Of a stretch of DNA of 64,000 nucleotides, positions 30,294 through 38,328 are shown in pieces (positions within the stretch are counted from its first letter, which is position 1; every line of letters starts with the position of its first letter). The notes under the pieces are model-generated. The model ran no database searches and was not told the DNA's origin. It saw only the letters and a list, made by a program, of their open reading frames with translations. Source of the stretch: Myxococcus stipitatus (lineage in GTDB: Bacteria; Myxococcota; Myxococcia; Myxococcales; Myxococcaceae); NCBI RefSeq assembly GCF_038561935.1, contig NZ_CP102770.1, forward strand, positions 4,092,001 through 4,156,000, in the 5' to 3' direction. The translations under genes were made by a program, and so were the position numbers.

Positions 30294-32174
30294 ATGTCCC
30301 TGCCCTCGGACAGCGACTACCAGACGGCGCTGCAGAACCCTCGGCGGGCCTTCGCGGACGAGGAGCTGCGTGAGGGCGTCGTGGAGCTGGGGACGGGCGT
30401 CATGGCGGGGCTGCCTCGGCCTCGCGCGGGCAACTTCGCGACCATCTACAAGGTGACGTGCGGCGAGAAGTCCTATGCGGTGCGCTGCTTCACGCGCCCC
30501 TATCCCTACGACTTGCAATCGCGTTACCTCGAAATCGAGAGGGCCCTGGAGAAGCGCCCGTTGCCGTACACGGCGGACTTCACGTTCCTCCCACGGGGCA
30601 TCCATGTCCGAGGGCGGTGGCTGCCCATCGTGAAGATGGAGTGGATTCAAGGCGAGAGCCTGGAGCGCTACGTCGGGCGCCACCTGCATGAGCAGGAGCG
30701 GCTGTTCTGTCTTGCCGCGGAGTGGCTGGACCTCCTGATGTCGCTGCGTCGCGCGGGAGTCGCGCATGGCGACCTCCAGCACGGCAATGTCCTGGTCACG
30801 GACGAGGGGCTGCGGCTCGTCGACTACGATGGGATGTGCGTGGCCGCCTTGGAGGGACGCGAGAGCCACGAGCGGGGACACGCGAACTACCAGCACCCCG
30901 GGCGGGACACGCGCTTCCTCGACACGCGGCTGGACGCCTTCTCGGGCTGGGTGGTGTGGCTCTCGCTCGTCGCGCTGGCGCACGAGCCGTCGCTCTGGGA
31001 GCGCTTCCAGGGCGGAGATGATTGTCTGTTGTTCCGCCGCAGGGACTTCGCGGCTCCGGACCGCTCGCCCCTGTTCCAGGCGCTGCGTGCCTCGTCGAAC
31101 GAGACGCTGCGGGAGTACGTGGCGGGGACGTTGTTGTCGCTCCTGTCGACGGCGCCCGAGCAGGTGCGCCCGGTGGAGGTGCGTGCCGAGGGGCCTGCTC
31201 CGGCCGCCGACGTGGAGGACAGCAAGGTGGTGGCGCACACGCGCGCGCTGGAGCGCTACATCGCGCCGCCGAGGCCGCCGCCGCGTGTGTTCTCCCAGGA
31301 CGACCAGACCGAGCGCAGCCTGGCCAGTGGTCTGCTCATCGCGGCGGGCCTGGGCCTCATCCCCAGCGTGGTGTTCTCGCCCCTCTGGCTCACGGGGGTG
31401 GGGCTCGCGGGCGGGCTGGGGCTCGCGCAGGTGCGCTCGCTGTTTCACAAGGAGACGGCGGTCCAGGAGTTCTCCCGTTGGAGGGAGGAGTGGGGCACGG
31501 CGCGCGAGGCCCGAGCCCGGTTCGAAGCGCGACTTGCCCGGCTCCGGGTCGACGTCCAGGGCAACGTGGAGCGCGGGCAGGATGCGCGCGCGCGGCTCGA
31601 GCAGGAACAGGCAGCGCTCCATGCGTGGATGGAGGACGTGCGTCGGAAGAACCTCGGGCTGGACCGCTCGGAGCTGGACCGCATCGAGGGCCGGCATGCC
31701 CATCTGGACCGCGAGGAGCTGAATGCGCGCAAGGACCTGGAGGCGGAGCGGCGAGCGTGGGACGGAGACGAGGACCTTCAGGCGCGGCTCTCGGAGGCGG
31801 AGCGGCGCCAGGCGCTGTCGAGGTTCAGGCAAAGGACCGAGGACCTCCTCCAGCACTTCGACGCGCGGCGCGAGGCGCTGGAGGCCGAGGAGGAAGAGTC
31901 CATCGCCCGGGCCAAGGCCCATGGGACCTTGTCGCCCGACTACCGGGCGGCGTTGGAGCGGGGACAGGTCCTGGTCAAACAGCTGAAGAGACTCTCCTCG
32001 GGGCTCGCCGGACTGGAGCGCGAGCAGGCCGGCCTGCGGCGTGAATGCATCCGGCTGTGCTGGCGCGGGATGGTGGCTCGACGCGCGATGGAAGCCCACG
32101 GCGCCCCGAGCTTCTGGAGGTTCGTCGAGGGGCTCATGCAGGGCATCTTTCAAGACACCAAGGGAGGCCGCTGA
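30294..32174 (+). CDS. atypical protein kinase with membrane segment and coiled-coil tail (third gene of the triad)
   Basis: 626 residues in three parts. The kinase-like domain (to about residue 300) has a glycine-poor loop (RAGNFATIYKV), AVRCF where the usual VAIK Lys is Arg, a catalytic loop HGDLQHGNVLV instead of HRDLKPxN, and DYDGM instead of DFG. These substitutions are typical of the kinase found in TerY-P triads, so it is atypical but not obviously dead. A glycine-rich hydrophobic pair (SLASGLLIAAGLGLIPSVVF, then LTGVGLAGGLGL) near 345-385 would anchor it. From about 395 to 615 there is a highly charged, Arg/Glu-rich coiled coil. TGA and the next ATG share TGATG. Confidence 0.85.
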   Translation: MSLPSDSDYQTALQNPRRAFADEELREGVVELGTGVMAGLPRPRAGNFATIYKVTCGEKSYAVRCFTRPYPYDLQSRYLEIERALEKRPLPYTADFTFLPRGIHVRGRWLPIVKMEWIQGESLERYVGRHLHEQERLFCLAAEWLDLLMSLRRAGVAHGDLQHGNVLVTDEGLRLVDYDGMCVAALEGRESHERGHANYQHPGRDTRFLDTRLDAFSGWVVWLSLVALAHEPSLWERFQGGDDCLLFRRRDFAAPDRSPLFQALRASSNETLREYVAGTLLSLLSTAPEQVRPVEVRAEGPAPAADVEDSKVVAHTRALERYIAPPRPPPRVFSQDDQTERSLASGLLIAAGLGLIPSVVFSPLWLTGVGLAGGLGLAQVRSLFHKETAVQEFSRWREEWGTAREARARFEARLARLRVDVQGNVERGQDARARLEQEQAALHAWMEDVRRKNLGLDRSELDRIEGRHAHLDREELNARKDLEAERRAWDGDEDLQARLSEAERRQALSRFRQRTEDLLQHFDARREALEAEEEESIARAKAHGTLSPDYRAALERGQVLVKQLKRLSSGLAGLEREQAGLRRECIRLCWRGMVARRAMEAHGAPSFWRFVEGLMQGIFQDTKGGR

Positions 32175-33103
32175 TGCGATGGATGATGGCGCTGGTGCTG
32201 TCCTGGGTTTGGGTGGGCGCGGCGCGGGCCTCGGAGCGTGAGTCCCTGCAGGCGGTGGTGGATGGGTTGGCGGTGGAGGCCACCCGGCTGGCTCCCGGGG
32301 CGGACATCGCCATCGCGGTGAAGGACCTGCGGACGGGGGAGTACGGGGGGAGCGCCGACACGGTGCCCCACATCTCGGCGAGCTCCGCCAAGGTGTTCTG
32401 GGTGGCCGCGGCGCTGAAGAAGGCGGAGCTGTCCAAGGTGACGCCGCTGGCGGAGAAGGTCTTCCGCACCTCGGACAACGAGGCGTCCGGAGCGGTCATC
32501 GACCTGGTGGGCGGGCCCGATGCCATCAATGACTATCTTCGCTCGCTCGAGGTGAAGAACACCGCGCTGACCAAGTGGAACTACGGCAAGCCGAGGCGGG
32601 CGACCAACTCGCCGCAGGTGATGGGGAATGACAACTACTTCTGCGCGGCGGACGCGGTGTCCTTCCTGCATCGCCTGGGGAAGGGGGAGCTGCTCAAGCC
32701 CAGGTCCACGGCGAGGCTGCTCGCGTGGATGGAGTTGACCCCGCGGGAGGGGTGCGGCGGCTGGCTGGGGACGCTGCTCCCGCCCAAGGTCCGCGCGTCG
32801 ATGCGGCACAAGGGAGGGTGGTTGCCGCCGGGCTGCTGCTCCGATGACTCCCGCTACAACGTGCTCAACGAGGTGGGTCTGGTGCGACTGCCAGACGGCG
32901 GCCACTACGCGGTGGCCATCCTCGCGGCGAGAGGGCCGGAGTGGCCCAAGCAGGCGTTCTTCGTCGAGCGGGCCTCGTGTGTGCTCTACCGCTCGCTGGC
33001 GCGAGACACGACGCTGGACTGTGGGGAAGCATTGGCGAAGCAGGGAGGCCCCGCGCCCGTGCATGTCGAGGACGGCGGAACGCCACCTGATTACGATTGC
33101 TGA
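32174..33103 (+). CDS. exported class A beta-lactamase-fold serine hydrolase coupled to the triad
   Basis: ATG 32174 overlaps the kinase stop by one base. A signal peptide (MRWMMALVLSWVWVGAARA) precedes a 290-residue domain with the serine beta-lactamase/PBP motifs: SASSAK with Ser70 and Lys73, SDNEAS (Ser100) and a KGG in RHKGGW that stands for KTG. The usual spacing fits, though the Glu equivalent of 166 cannot be placed. Cys residues in PPGCCSDD and at the C-terminus (DYDC) could form disulfides. It may be a hydrolase for cell wall or ester substrates; no claim of resistance is made. It is the fourth gene of the operon, the only exported one. Confidence 0.83.
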   Translation: MRWMMALVLSWVWVGAARASERESLQAVVDGLAVEATRLAPGADIAIAVKDLRTGEYGGSADTVPHISASSAKVFWVAAALKKAELSKVTPLAEKVFRTSDNEASGAVIDLVGGPDAINDYLRSLEVKNTALTKWNYGKPRRATNSPQVMGNDNYFCAADAVSFLHRLGKGELLKPRSTARLLAWMELTPREGCGGWLGTLLPPKVRASMRHKGGWLPPGCCSDDSRYNVLNEVGLVRLPDGGHYAVAILAARGPEWPKQAFFVERASCVLYRSLARDTTLDCGEALAKQGGPAPVHVEDGGTPPDYDC

Positions 33104-33169
33104 CGGAGTGGAGGATTCGGCCGCGACGTCTTGGAGCGGGCCAGGAGCCTTGGGCTAACATCCAGGGCC

Positions 33170-33622
33170 ATGCTCCTCCTCGCCGCGTCTTCCAGGGCCT
33201 CCTCGCTGCCGCCCTGGCTCGCCATCGCGTTCTTCGTGGTGTTCTTCGTGGGCATGACCGGACTGAGCTCATGGGTGGGCGGCTGGTACAGGCTCGGGCG
33301 GCGCTACGCGACGAAGCAGGCCCTGCCGGACAGCAACATCCGCGGCATCACGGTGCGGGTCGGCCTGAGCAACTATCGAGGCGCGGTCACCGTGGGGGCG
33401 GATGAGGAAGGTCTCTACCTGTCCCCCATGTTCCTCATGCGGCCGTTCCATCCGCCCCTGCTCATTCCCTGGGCCGCGTTGAGGGCTCGGACGCGGCAGT
33501 CGGACTGGTCCTACCTGGGCAAGAGCTTCGACCGGATGGAAGTGGGCCCGGAGCGAATCGTGGTCCGCGTCGAGTCGGTGGTCATGGATGGCTTCGGCCG
33601 ATACCTGCCGCCCCTGAGCTAG
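33170..33622 (+). CDS. small membrane-anchored protein, unrecognised
   Basis: From ATG 33170 the protein has 150 residues, with a single membrane segment (LPPWLAIAFFVVFFVGMTGLSSWVGGWY) after a short Ser/Ala-rich start, then a soluble domain with a PH-like beta pattern (GITVRVGLSNYRGAVTVGADEEGLYLSPM, LLIPWAALRA and IVVRVESVVMDGFGRYL). I do not recognise it. It shares the palindromic CTAG of its stop codon with the stop of the convergent amidase gene. It may belong to the preceding operon by direction, 66 nt downstream. Confidence 0.6.
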   Translation: MLLLAASSRASSLPPWLAIAFFVVFFVGMTGLSSWVGGWYRLGRRYATKQALPDSNIRGITVRVGLSNYRGAVTVGADEEGLYLSPMFLMRPFHPPLLIPWAALRARTRQSDWSYLGKSFDRMEVGPERIVVRVESVVMDGFGRYLPPLS

Positions 33623-35070
33623 CCCGCCTCGGCGCGGGATGCGTGCACGGGCGGGCGGCGCACGGCCCACGGGCGTGCCTCCTCCAGCTGTCCCGCGAGC
33701 CGGAACAGCGTGGCCTCGTCCGCGAAGCGGCCCACGAACTGGACGCCGATGGGCAGGTCCTTCGCATTCCAGTGCAGCGGGACGGACATCGCGGGCTGCC
33801 CCGTCACGTTGTAGAGCGCCGTGAAGGGAATCCGCGTGAAGCAGTGCCGGTACCACTCCCGCGCGCTCATCGGGGCATTGGCGTCGAGCTCCCCCAGCTC
33901 GAACGGTGGCACCGCGGTCGTCGGCGTGAGCAGCACGTCGTGGTCCACGAAGAACGCGCCCACGGCGCGGCAGACCTGGTTGAACACGGTGAGCGCGTTC
34001 TGGAGGTCCGTGGCCTTGAGCGAGCGGCCATGCTCCACCACCGCCAGCGTGGTGGCCTCCAGCGTGTCGAGATTCACCGGGCGCCCCATGAGCTGCCCCA
34101 GCATGTCCACCGTCGCCGCCTGGTAGGTGCTCCAGGCCGTGACCATGGCCTCCACGAGCGCCGCGTCGTCGTAGACGGGCGCCGCCTCGACCAGCTCGTG
34201 CCCCAGGGACGCGCACAGCCGCGCCACGTCGTCCACCGCCGCGACGTTGTCGGGGCTGACGGGCACTCCCGAGGCGGCCTTGCGTGAGACCGCGATGCGC
34301 AGGCGCCCGGGCGCCTGGCGTACCTCCTCGAGGAAGGGGCGCGCCGGGGGCGGTGCGTAGTGTGGCTCACCCACGGCGGGGCCATGGATGGCGTCCAGCA
34401 TGGCGGCGCTGTCCCGGACGGAGCGCGTCAGCACATGTTCGATGGCCAGGCCGTTGATGGCCTCGCCCGCGTCGGGCGCGAGCGTGTTGCGGCCTCGCGT
34501 GGGCTTCATCCCGAACACGCCGCAGAGCGCCGCCGGGACGCGCAGGGAGCCGCCGCCGTCGTTGCCATGCGCCACGGGGACGATGCCCGCGGCCACCGCC
34601 GCCGCCGAGCCTCCACTGGACCCCCCGGAGCTGCGCCCCAGGTCCCACGGGTTGCGCGTGGGGCCTCGCGACACGGGCTCCGTGGTCGCGTTGTTGCCCA
34701 GCTCCGGCGTGTTCGTCCGGCCCATCATCACCAGCCCCGCGCGGCGGAAGCGCTCCATCAGCACCGTGTCATGCGGAATCACCAGCCCGCGCGCCAGCCG
34801 GCTCCCCACCTCCATCGGGACGCCCGCGGCGTGCAGCGCCAGGTCCTTGATGAGGAACGGCACCCCCGTGAAGGGGCCTTGTGGCAGCCCGTTCCTCAAC
34901 GTGGTCCGCGCATCCTCTTCCCGGACGTCGATGACGGCGTTGAGTCTGGGATTGACGCGCGCGATGGCCTCGAGCGCGGTGTGAAGCAGCTCCTCGGGGG
35001 AGACGTCCTTGCGACGAACCAGCTCCGCCAGCCCGGTGGCATCGTATCGTGTGTAGTCGTCCAGGTGCAT
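33619..35070 (-). CDS. amidase-signature-family amidase
   Basis: 483 residues from ATG 35070. The amidase signature is intact: catalytic Lys in LIKDLAL, cis-Ser in [16 protein letters not shown] and the Ser nucleophile in [11 protein letters not shown], spaced as in the family. It may hydrolyse small aliphatic or aryl amides. It is not GatA, as neither gatB nor gatC lies near. Low hydrophobicity and no signal peptide suggest a cytoplasmic location. It converges on a small membrane-protein gene with overlapping stops and lies 29 nt downstream of an acyltransferase gene. Confidence 0.88.
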   Translation of the reverse strand: MHLDDYTRYDATGLAELVRRKDVSPEELLHTALEAIARVNPRLNAVIDVREEDARTTLRNGLPQGPFTGVPFLIKDLALHAAGVPMEVGSRLARGLVIPHDTVLMERFRRAGLVMMGRTNTPELGNNATTEPVSRGPTRNPWDLGRSSGGSSGGSAAAVAAGIVPVAHGNDGGGSLRVPAALCGVFGMKPTRGRNTLAPDAGEAINGLAIEHVLTRSVRDSAAMLDAIHGPAVGEPHYAPPPARPFLEEVRQAPGRLRIAVSRKAASGVPVSPDNVAAVDDVARLCASLGHELVEAAPVYDDAALVEAMVTAWSTYQAATVDMLGQLMGRPVNLDTLEATTLAVVEHGRSLKATDLQNALTVFNQVCRAVGAFFVDHDVLLTPTTAVPPFELGELDANAPMSAREWYRHCFTRIPFTALYNVTGQPAMSVPLHWNAKDLPIGVQFVGRFADEATLFRLAGQLEEARPWAVRRPPVHASRAEAG

Positions 35071-35099
35071 GCGGCCCTCGGGGTGTTCCAGGTCACCAC

Positions 35100-35948
35100 T
35101 CAGTGGTCATGAACCCACTGGGGGGATGATTCTCTCCCGAGCCGCGCTCGCGCGGCACGCTCTTCCTGTCCCAGCGCGGTGATGGTGGTGACCAGCCGCT
35201 CGGAGACTTGTTTGTAGACGCGAGTCCCACCCGGCTGCGCGAGCAGGTCGTCCATGGCGAGGGGCTCGCCGAAGACGAGGACGACGGGCGAGCCCGTGCG
35301 CAGGAGGTTGCCGGAGAACTGGCGGACGATGCTGTTGGTGAGGCCGTTGATGAAGAGGGGAATCACCGTGGCTCGGGACTGATGGATGATGCGGCCCACG
35401 CCGCTCTGCGCGGGCAGCAGTGTGTACGGGTCCGGGCCCTGGTTGCGAGTGCCCTCGGGGTGGACGCCGGTGAGGGTGCCTCCTCGCTGGAGCAGGCGGA
35501 CCACCTCCTGGAGGCTGGCGAGGTTGAGCGACTGCCGACTCCGCTCGCGGAACAGCGGCGGATACATGGCGAAGAAGCTCATGCTCCCGTTCACCAGGAA
35601 GCCGAGTGGGGAGTCGTAGAAGAAGTTCGAGCGCACCGGGAACACCATGCGGTGGTGCAGCCCTTGACGCATCAGGAACGCGCCCGTGACGTAGAGGTCG
35701 AAGAAGCTCCGGTGGTTGCTCGCCAGGACATAGCTCTTCGCGGGGTCGAGCGGCGGCACCCGCTCGTAGCCCACGACATGCAACAGGTGGCGGTTCGCGA
35801 AGTGGATCCACCGGGCGCCCACCGAGCGCTGGCACCAGCGGATGGCGGTGTCGAGCCGGCCCGGCTCGAAGCTCTTGCGGACCATCCGGATGTACAGCCG
35901 CTCCATCCGGCTGAGCGCTTCCTGTTCGTGCAGCTCGATGTGCCTCAC
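35100..35948 (-). CDS. PlsC-type glycerolipid acyltransferase
   Basis: I choose GTG 35948 (MRHIELHEQEALSR, preceded by GGGGGC), giving 282 residues; a TTG 21 bases upstream is weaker. The catalytic NHRSFFDL (HxxxxD) and the VHPEGTRNQG block are both present. A hydrophobic stretch (GFLVNGSMSFFAMY) may contact the membrane. It probably acylates a lysophospholipid or a special lipid. The amidase gene follows 29 nt downstream in the same direction, which may be chance. Confidence 0.84.
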   Translation of the reverse strand: MRHIELHEQEALSRMERLYIRMVRKSFEPGRLDTAIRWCQRSVGARWIHFANRHLLHVVGYERVPPLDPAKSYVLASNHRSFFDLYVTGAFLMRQGLHHRMVFPVRSNFFYDSPLGFLVNGSMSFFAMYPPLFRERSRQSLNLASLQEVVRLLQRGGTLTGVHPEGTRNQGPDPYTLLPAQSGVGRIIHQSRATVIPLFINGLTNSIVRQFSGNLLRTGSPVVLVFGEPLAMDDLLAQPGGTRVYKQVSERLVTTITALGQEERAARARLGRESSPQWVHDH

Positions 35949-36220
35949 GCAGCCCCCGTTCGCCCGCAAGGATAGGCAGTCGCGTCACAGGCCATGAGAA
36001 TTCGGGAGCTGCGTGTGACCGCTCACGCCACTCTATCCACCACTCAACAGGGAGGGCCCACCCGGGGACACTGGGACGGTTCCCGGCTCCGGAACCACGC
36101 ATGACGCACAGCGACAACTGATGCAATCCGGTAACTCGAAATGCGGGGTGTCCGGGGAGTATCCTGACCGGCGCGAAGGCGGCGCTCTCCGCCACGAGTT
36201 CCGAGAAGGAAGTCCCCCCT
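35949..36220. other. 272-nt divergent intergenic region before the M19-like lipoprotein gene
   Basis: No gene supported. It separates a minus-strand acyltransferase from a plus-strand lipoprotein gene, so divergent promoters must lie in it. The part around 36088-36130 is A/T-richer and contains an ACTGATGCAATC stretch, but no clear hexamer pair. Confidence 0.35.
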
Positions 36221-38260
36221 ATGTTCATGTCTGGTCGTCTGTGGAGCCGGGGTGCCCTGGCTCTTGTCCCTCTCGCGTTGGGGTTGGCGTGTGGTCCTGT
36301 CCAGGAGGGCGAGGCCCCCGCGCCCGTCGAGCCCACCACGGACACCGCGCAGCCGCTGGCCGCGCCTGGGTTCGCGGAGCTGCACCACCACATGTTCGCG
36401 GAGGAGGCGTTTGGTGGCGGCTGGTTTCACGGCAGCTACACCGGCGCGCTGGCGGACTGTGACGGCGGCCTGCCCGAGAGCGACCACGCCCGGGTCCGGA
36501 TGGACCTGAGCAACATGCTCAATCTCTGTCCCAACACGGGCGGCGTGGACCTGAGCGGCAATCCCATCCTGAAGGCGCTCTTCGGCGTGGGCGGCGCGGT
36601 GGGCTCGGAGTTCATCGGCAAGATTGAGGGCACGGAGGGCGACACGGGGCTCCACCTGGGCCGCAGCAAGCTCAACACGCAGTGGCCGCGCTGGGACACC
36701 ATCGCGCATCAGCAGGCGTGGGAAGGGTGGCTGCGCCAGGCGCACCAGGGCGGCATGTCCCTGGTCATGGTGTCGCTGGTCAGCAACGAGTTCCTCTGCA
36801 AGGCGCTGCCGTACCAGAACATCTCCCGCCCGTGTGACGAGATGGCGGACGTGGAGGTCCAGCTCCAGATGGCGCGTGACTTCGACGCGCGCAATGACTG
36901 GGTGGAGATTGCCCTGTCGCCCGCGCATGCGCGCAGCATCATCGCGTCCGGCAAGCTGGCCATGGTGCTCTCCATCGAGGTGAGCAAGCTGTTCGGCACG
37001 AAGAACTGGAGCACGGAGCTGGACCGCCTCCACGCCCTGGGCGTGCGCTCGCTCCAGCCGGTGCACCAGCTGGACAACCGCTTCGGCGGCGCGGCGCTGC
37101 ACAACGCCATCTTCCAGGCGGCGCAGTTCCTGGAGAACTGTCACATCGACACGGACTGCGGCGTGACGACGAGCACCATGACGCTGGGCTTCGACGTGTA
37201 TCGCGACGCGGCCGGCAACTGCCGCAACACCAAGGGCCTCACCGCGGATGGCAAGGCGCTGGTCCAGGCGATGATGAACAAGGGGATGCTCATCGACGTG
37301 GCGCACCTGTCCGAGCGCGGCCTCCAGGACGCCTTCACGCTGGCCCAGGCGAACACCTACTACCCGCTGGTCATCTCGCACGGCCACTTCCGCGAAGTGA
37401 TGAACCCGAAGCTGGCCGACGACGAGAAGACGACCCCCGCGTGGGTGGTCCGCTACCTGCGGCAGACGGGCGGCATCTTCGGCCTGCGCACGGCGCATGA
37501 CGAGGCGCGCACGTACACGAAGTCCGGCGTGGCCAACAACTGCCACGGCTCCTCGCGATCGCTGGCGCAGGCGTACGAGTTCGGCCGCCAGGGCCTGAAG
37601 GTGCCCATGGCGTTCGGCGCGGACCTCAACGGCTTCATCCAGCAGACGCGTCCGCGCTTCGGCGACCACGGCGCGTGCTCGGCGACGTTCCAGGCGGAGG
37701 CGGATGCGCACGCGCGTCAGCAGGACGTCGCGGGGCCGGCGCGACTGGGCACGGGCTTCGACGAGTACGGCCTGGCGCACGTGGGCTACCTGCCGGACCT
37801 GCTGAAGGACCTGGGCCGCGTGGGCGCGAACACCACCGCCCTGTCGGGCTCCGCGGAGGCCTTCCTGAAGGTGTGGGAGCGCGCCGTCAACCCGCGCACG
37901 GGCATGGCGGACGCGGCGGCGGACATCGACACCTCGGGCGTGGCCACGTACGTGGACAAGGGCACGCGTGAGGCCCAGTACCCGCAGCTCTGCGGCCAGA
38001 GCTATGCCCCGGACTCCAAGGTGGTGGGCGAGTCCTGCCGCTTCAAGGAGGAGTGCATCAGCGACGCGTGCACCGCGTCGGGCTGCAACAGCGTGGGCAC
38101 GTGCATCTGCGATGAGGAGGCCGACTGCGCGAGCACCCAGTACTGTGGTTGGGGGCTCAACAGCGGCAAGTGCCAGCCGAAGAAGGCCCGGGGGGCGGCT
38201 TGCCTGTATGGCAAGGAGTGCCTGTCCGGTACCTGCCGCTGGACGCTGACCTGCGGCTGA
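36221..38260 (+). CDS. lipoprotein with M19 (membrane dipeptidase)-like domain and C-terminal Cys-rich tail
   Basis: 679 residues from ATG 36221, preceded by GAGAAGGAAG. Signal and lipobox: LALVPLALGLAC, Cys at about residue 23. The rest resembles the dipeptidase M19 barrel with metal-ligand-like motifs in order: ELHHHMF (where the family has HxD), SIEVSK (Glu), DVAHLS (His), ISHGHF (His) and GADLNGF (Asp). The HHH in place of HND is unusual. Residues 600-679 are Cys-rich (14 Cys), with two or three short modules such as GESCRFKEECISDACTASG and GAACLYGKECLSGTCRW, like those of myxobacterial surface proteins. It may be a surface peptidase or hydrolase. Confidence 0.78.
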   Translation: MFMSGRLWSRGALALVPLALGLACGPVQEGEAPAPVEPTTDTAQPLAAPGFAELHHHMFAEEAFGGGWFHGSYTGALADCDGGLPESDHARVRMDLSNMLNLCPNTGGVDLSGNPILKALFGVGGAVGSEFIGKIEGTEGDTGLHLGRSKLNTQWPRWDTIAHQQAWEGWLRQAHQGGMSLVMVSLVSNEFLCKALPYQNISRPCDEMADVEVQLQMARDFDARNDWVEIALSPAHARSIIASGKLAMVLSIEVSKLFGTKNWSTELDRLHALGVRSLQPVHQLDNRFGGAALHNAIFQAAQFLENCHIDTDCGVTTSTMTLGFDVYRDAAGNCRNTKGLTADGKALVQAMMNKGMLIDVAHLSERGLQDAFTLAQANTYYPLVISHGHFREVMNPKLADDEKTTPAWVVRYLRQTGGIFGLRTAHDEARTYTKSGVANNCHGSSRSLAQAYEFGRQGLKVPMAFGADLNGFIQQTRPRFGDHGACSATFQAEADAHARQQDVAGPARLGTGFDEYGLAHVGYLPDLLKDLGRVGANTTALSGSAEAFLKVWERAVNPRTGMADAAADIDTSGVATYVDKGTREAQYPQLCGQSYAPDSKVVGESCRFKEECISDACTASGCNSVGTCICDEEADCASTQYCGWGLNSGKCQPKKARGAACLYGKECLSGTCRWTLTCG

Positions 38261-38268
38261 GCCAAGGG

Positions 38269-38306
38269 CCCGGGGTGCGCATCGCCATTGCGCCGCGCAC
38301 CCCGGG
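38269..38306. terminator. perfect 12-bp hairpin between M19-like gene and SNF2 gene
   Basis: CCCGGGGTGCGC (38269-38280) and GCGCACCCCGGG (38295-38306) are a perfect inverted repeat with a 14-nt loop, 9 nt after the stop. No T-run follows, but such GC hairpins mark gene ends here. Confidence 0.55.
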
Positions 38307-38328
38307 GGCGTAGGGAGTTCCCACTCCC

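Noticed and set aside
32174-33103. Antibiotic-resistance beta-lactamase
   Set aside because: Although S70xxK73 and SDN are there, KTG is KGG and the Glu166 position is not clear. The operon context suggests another role.
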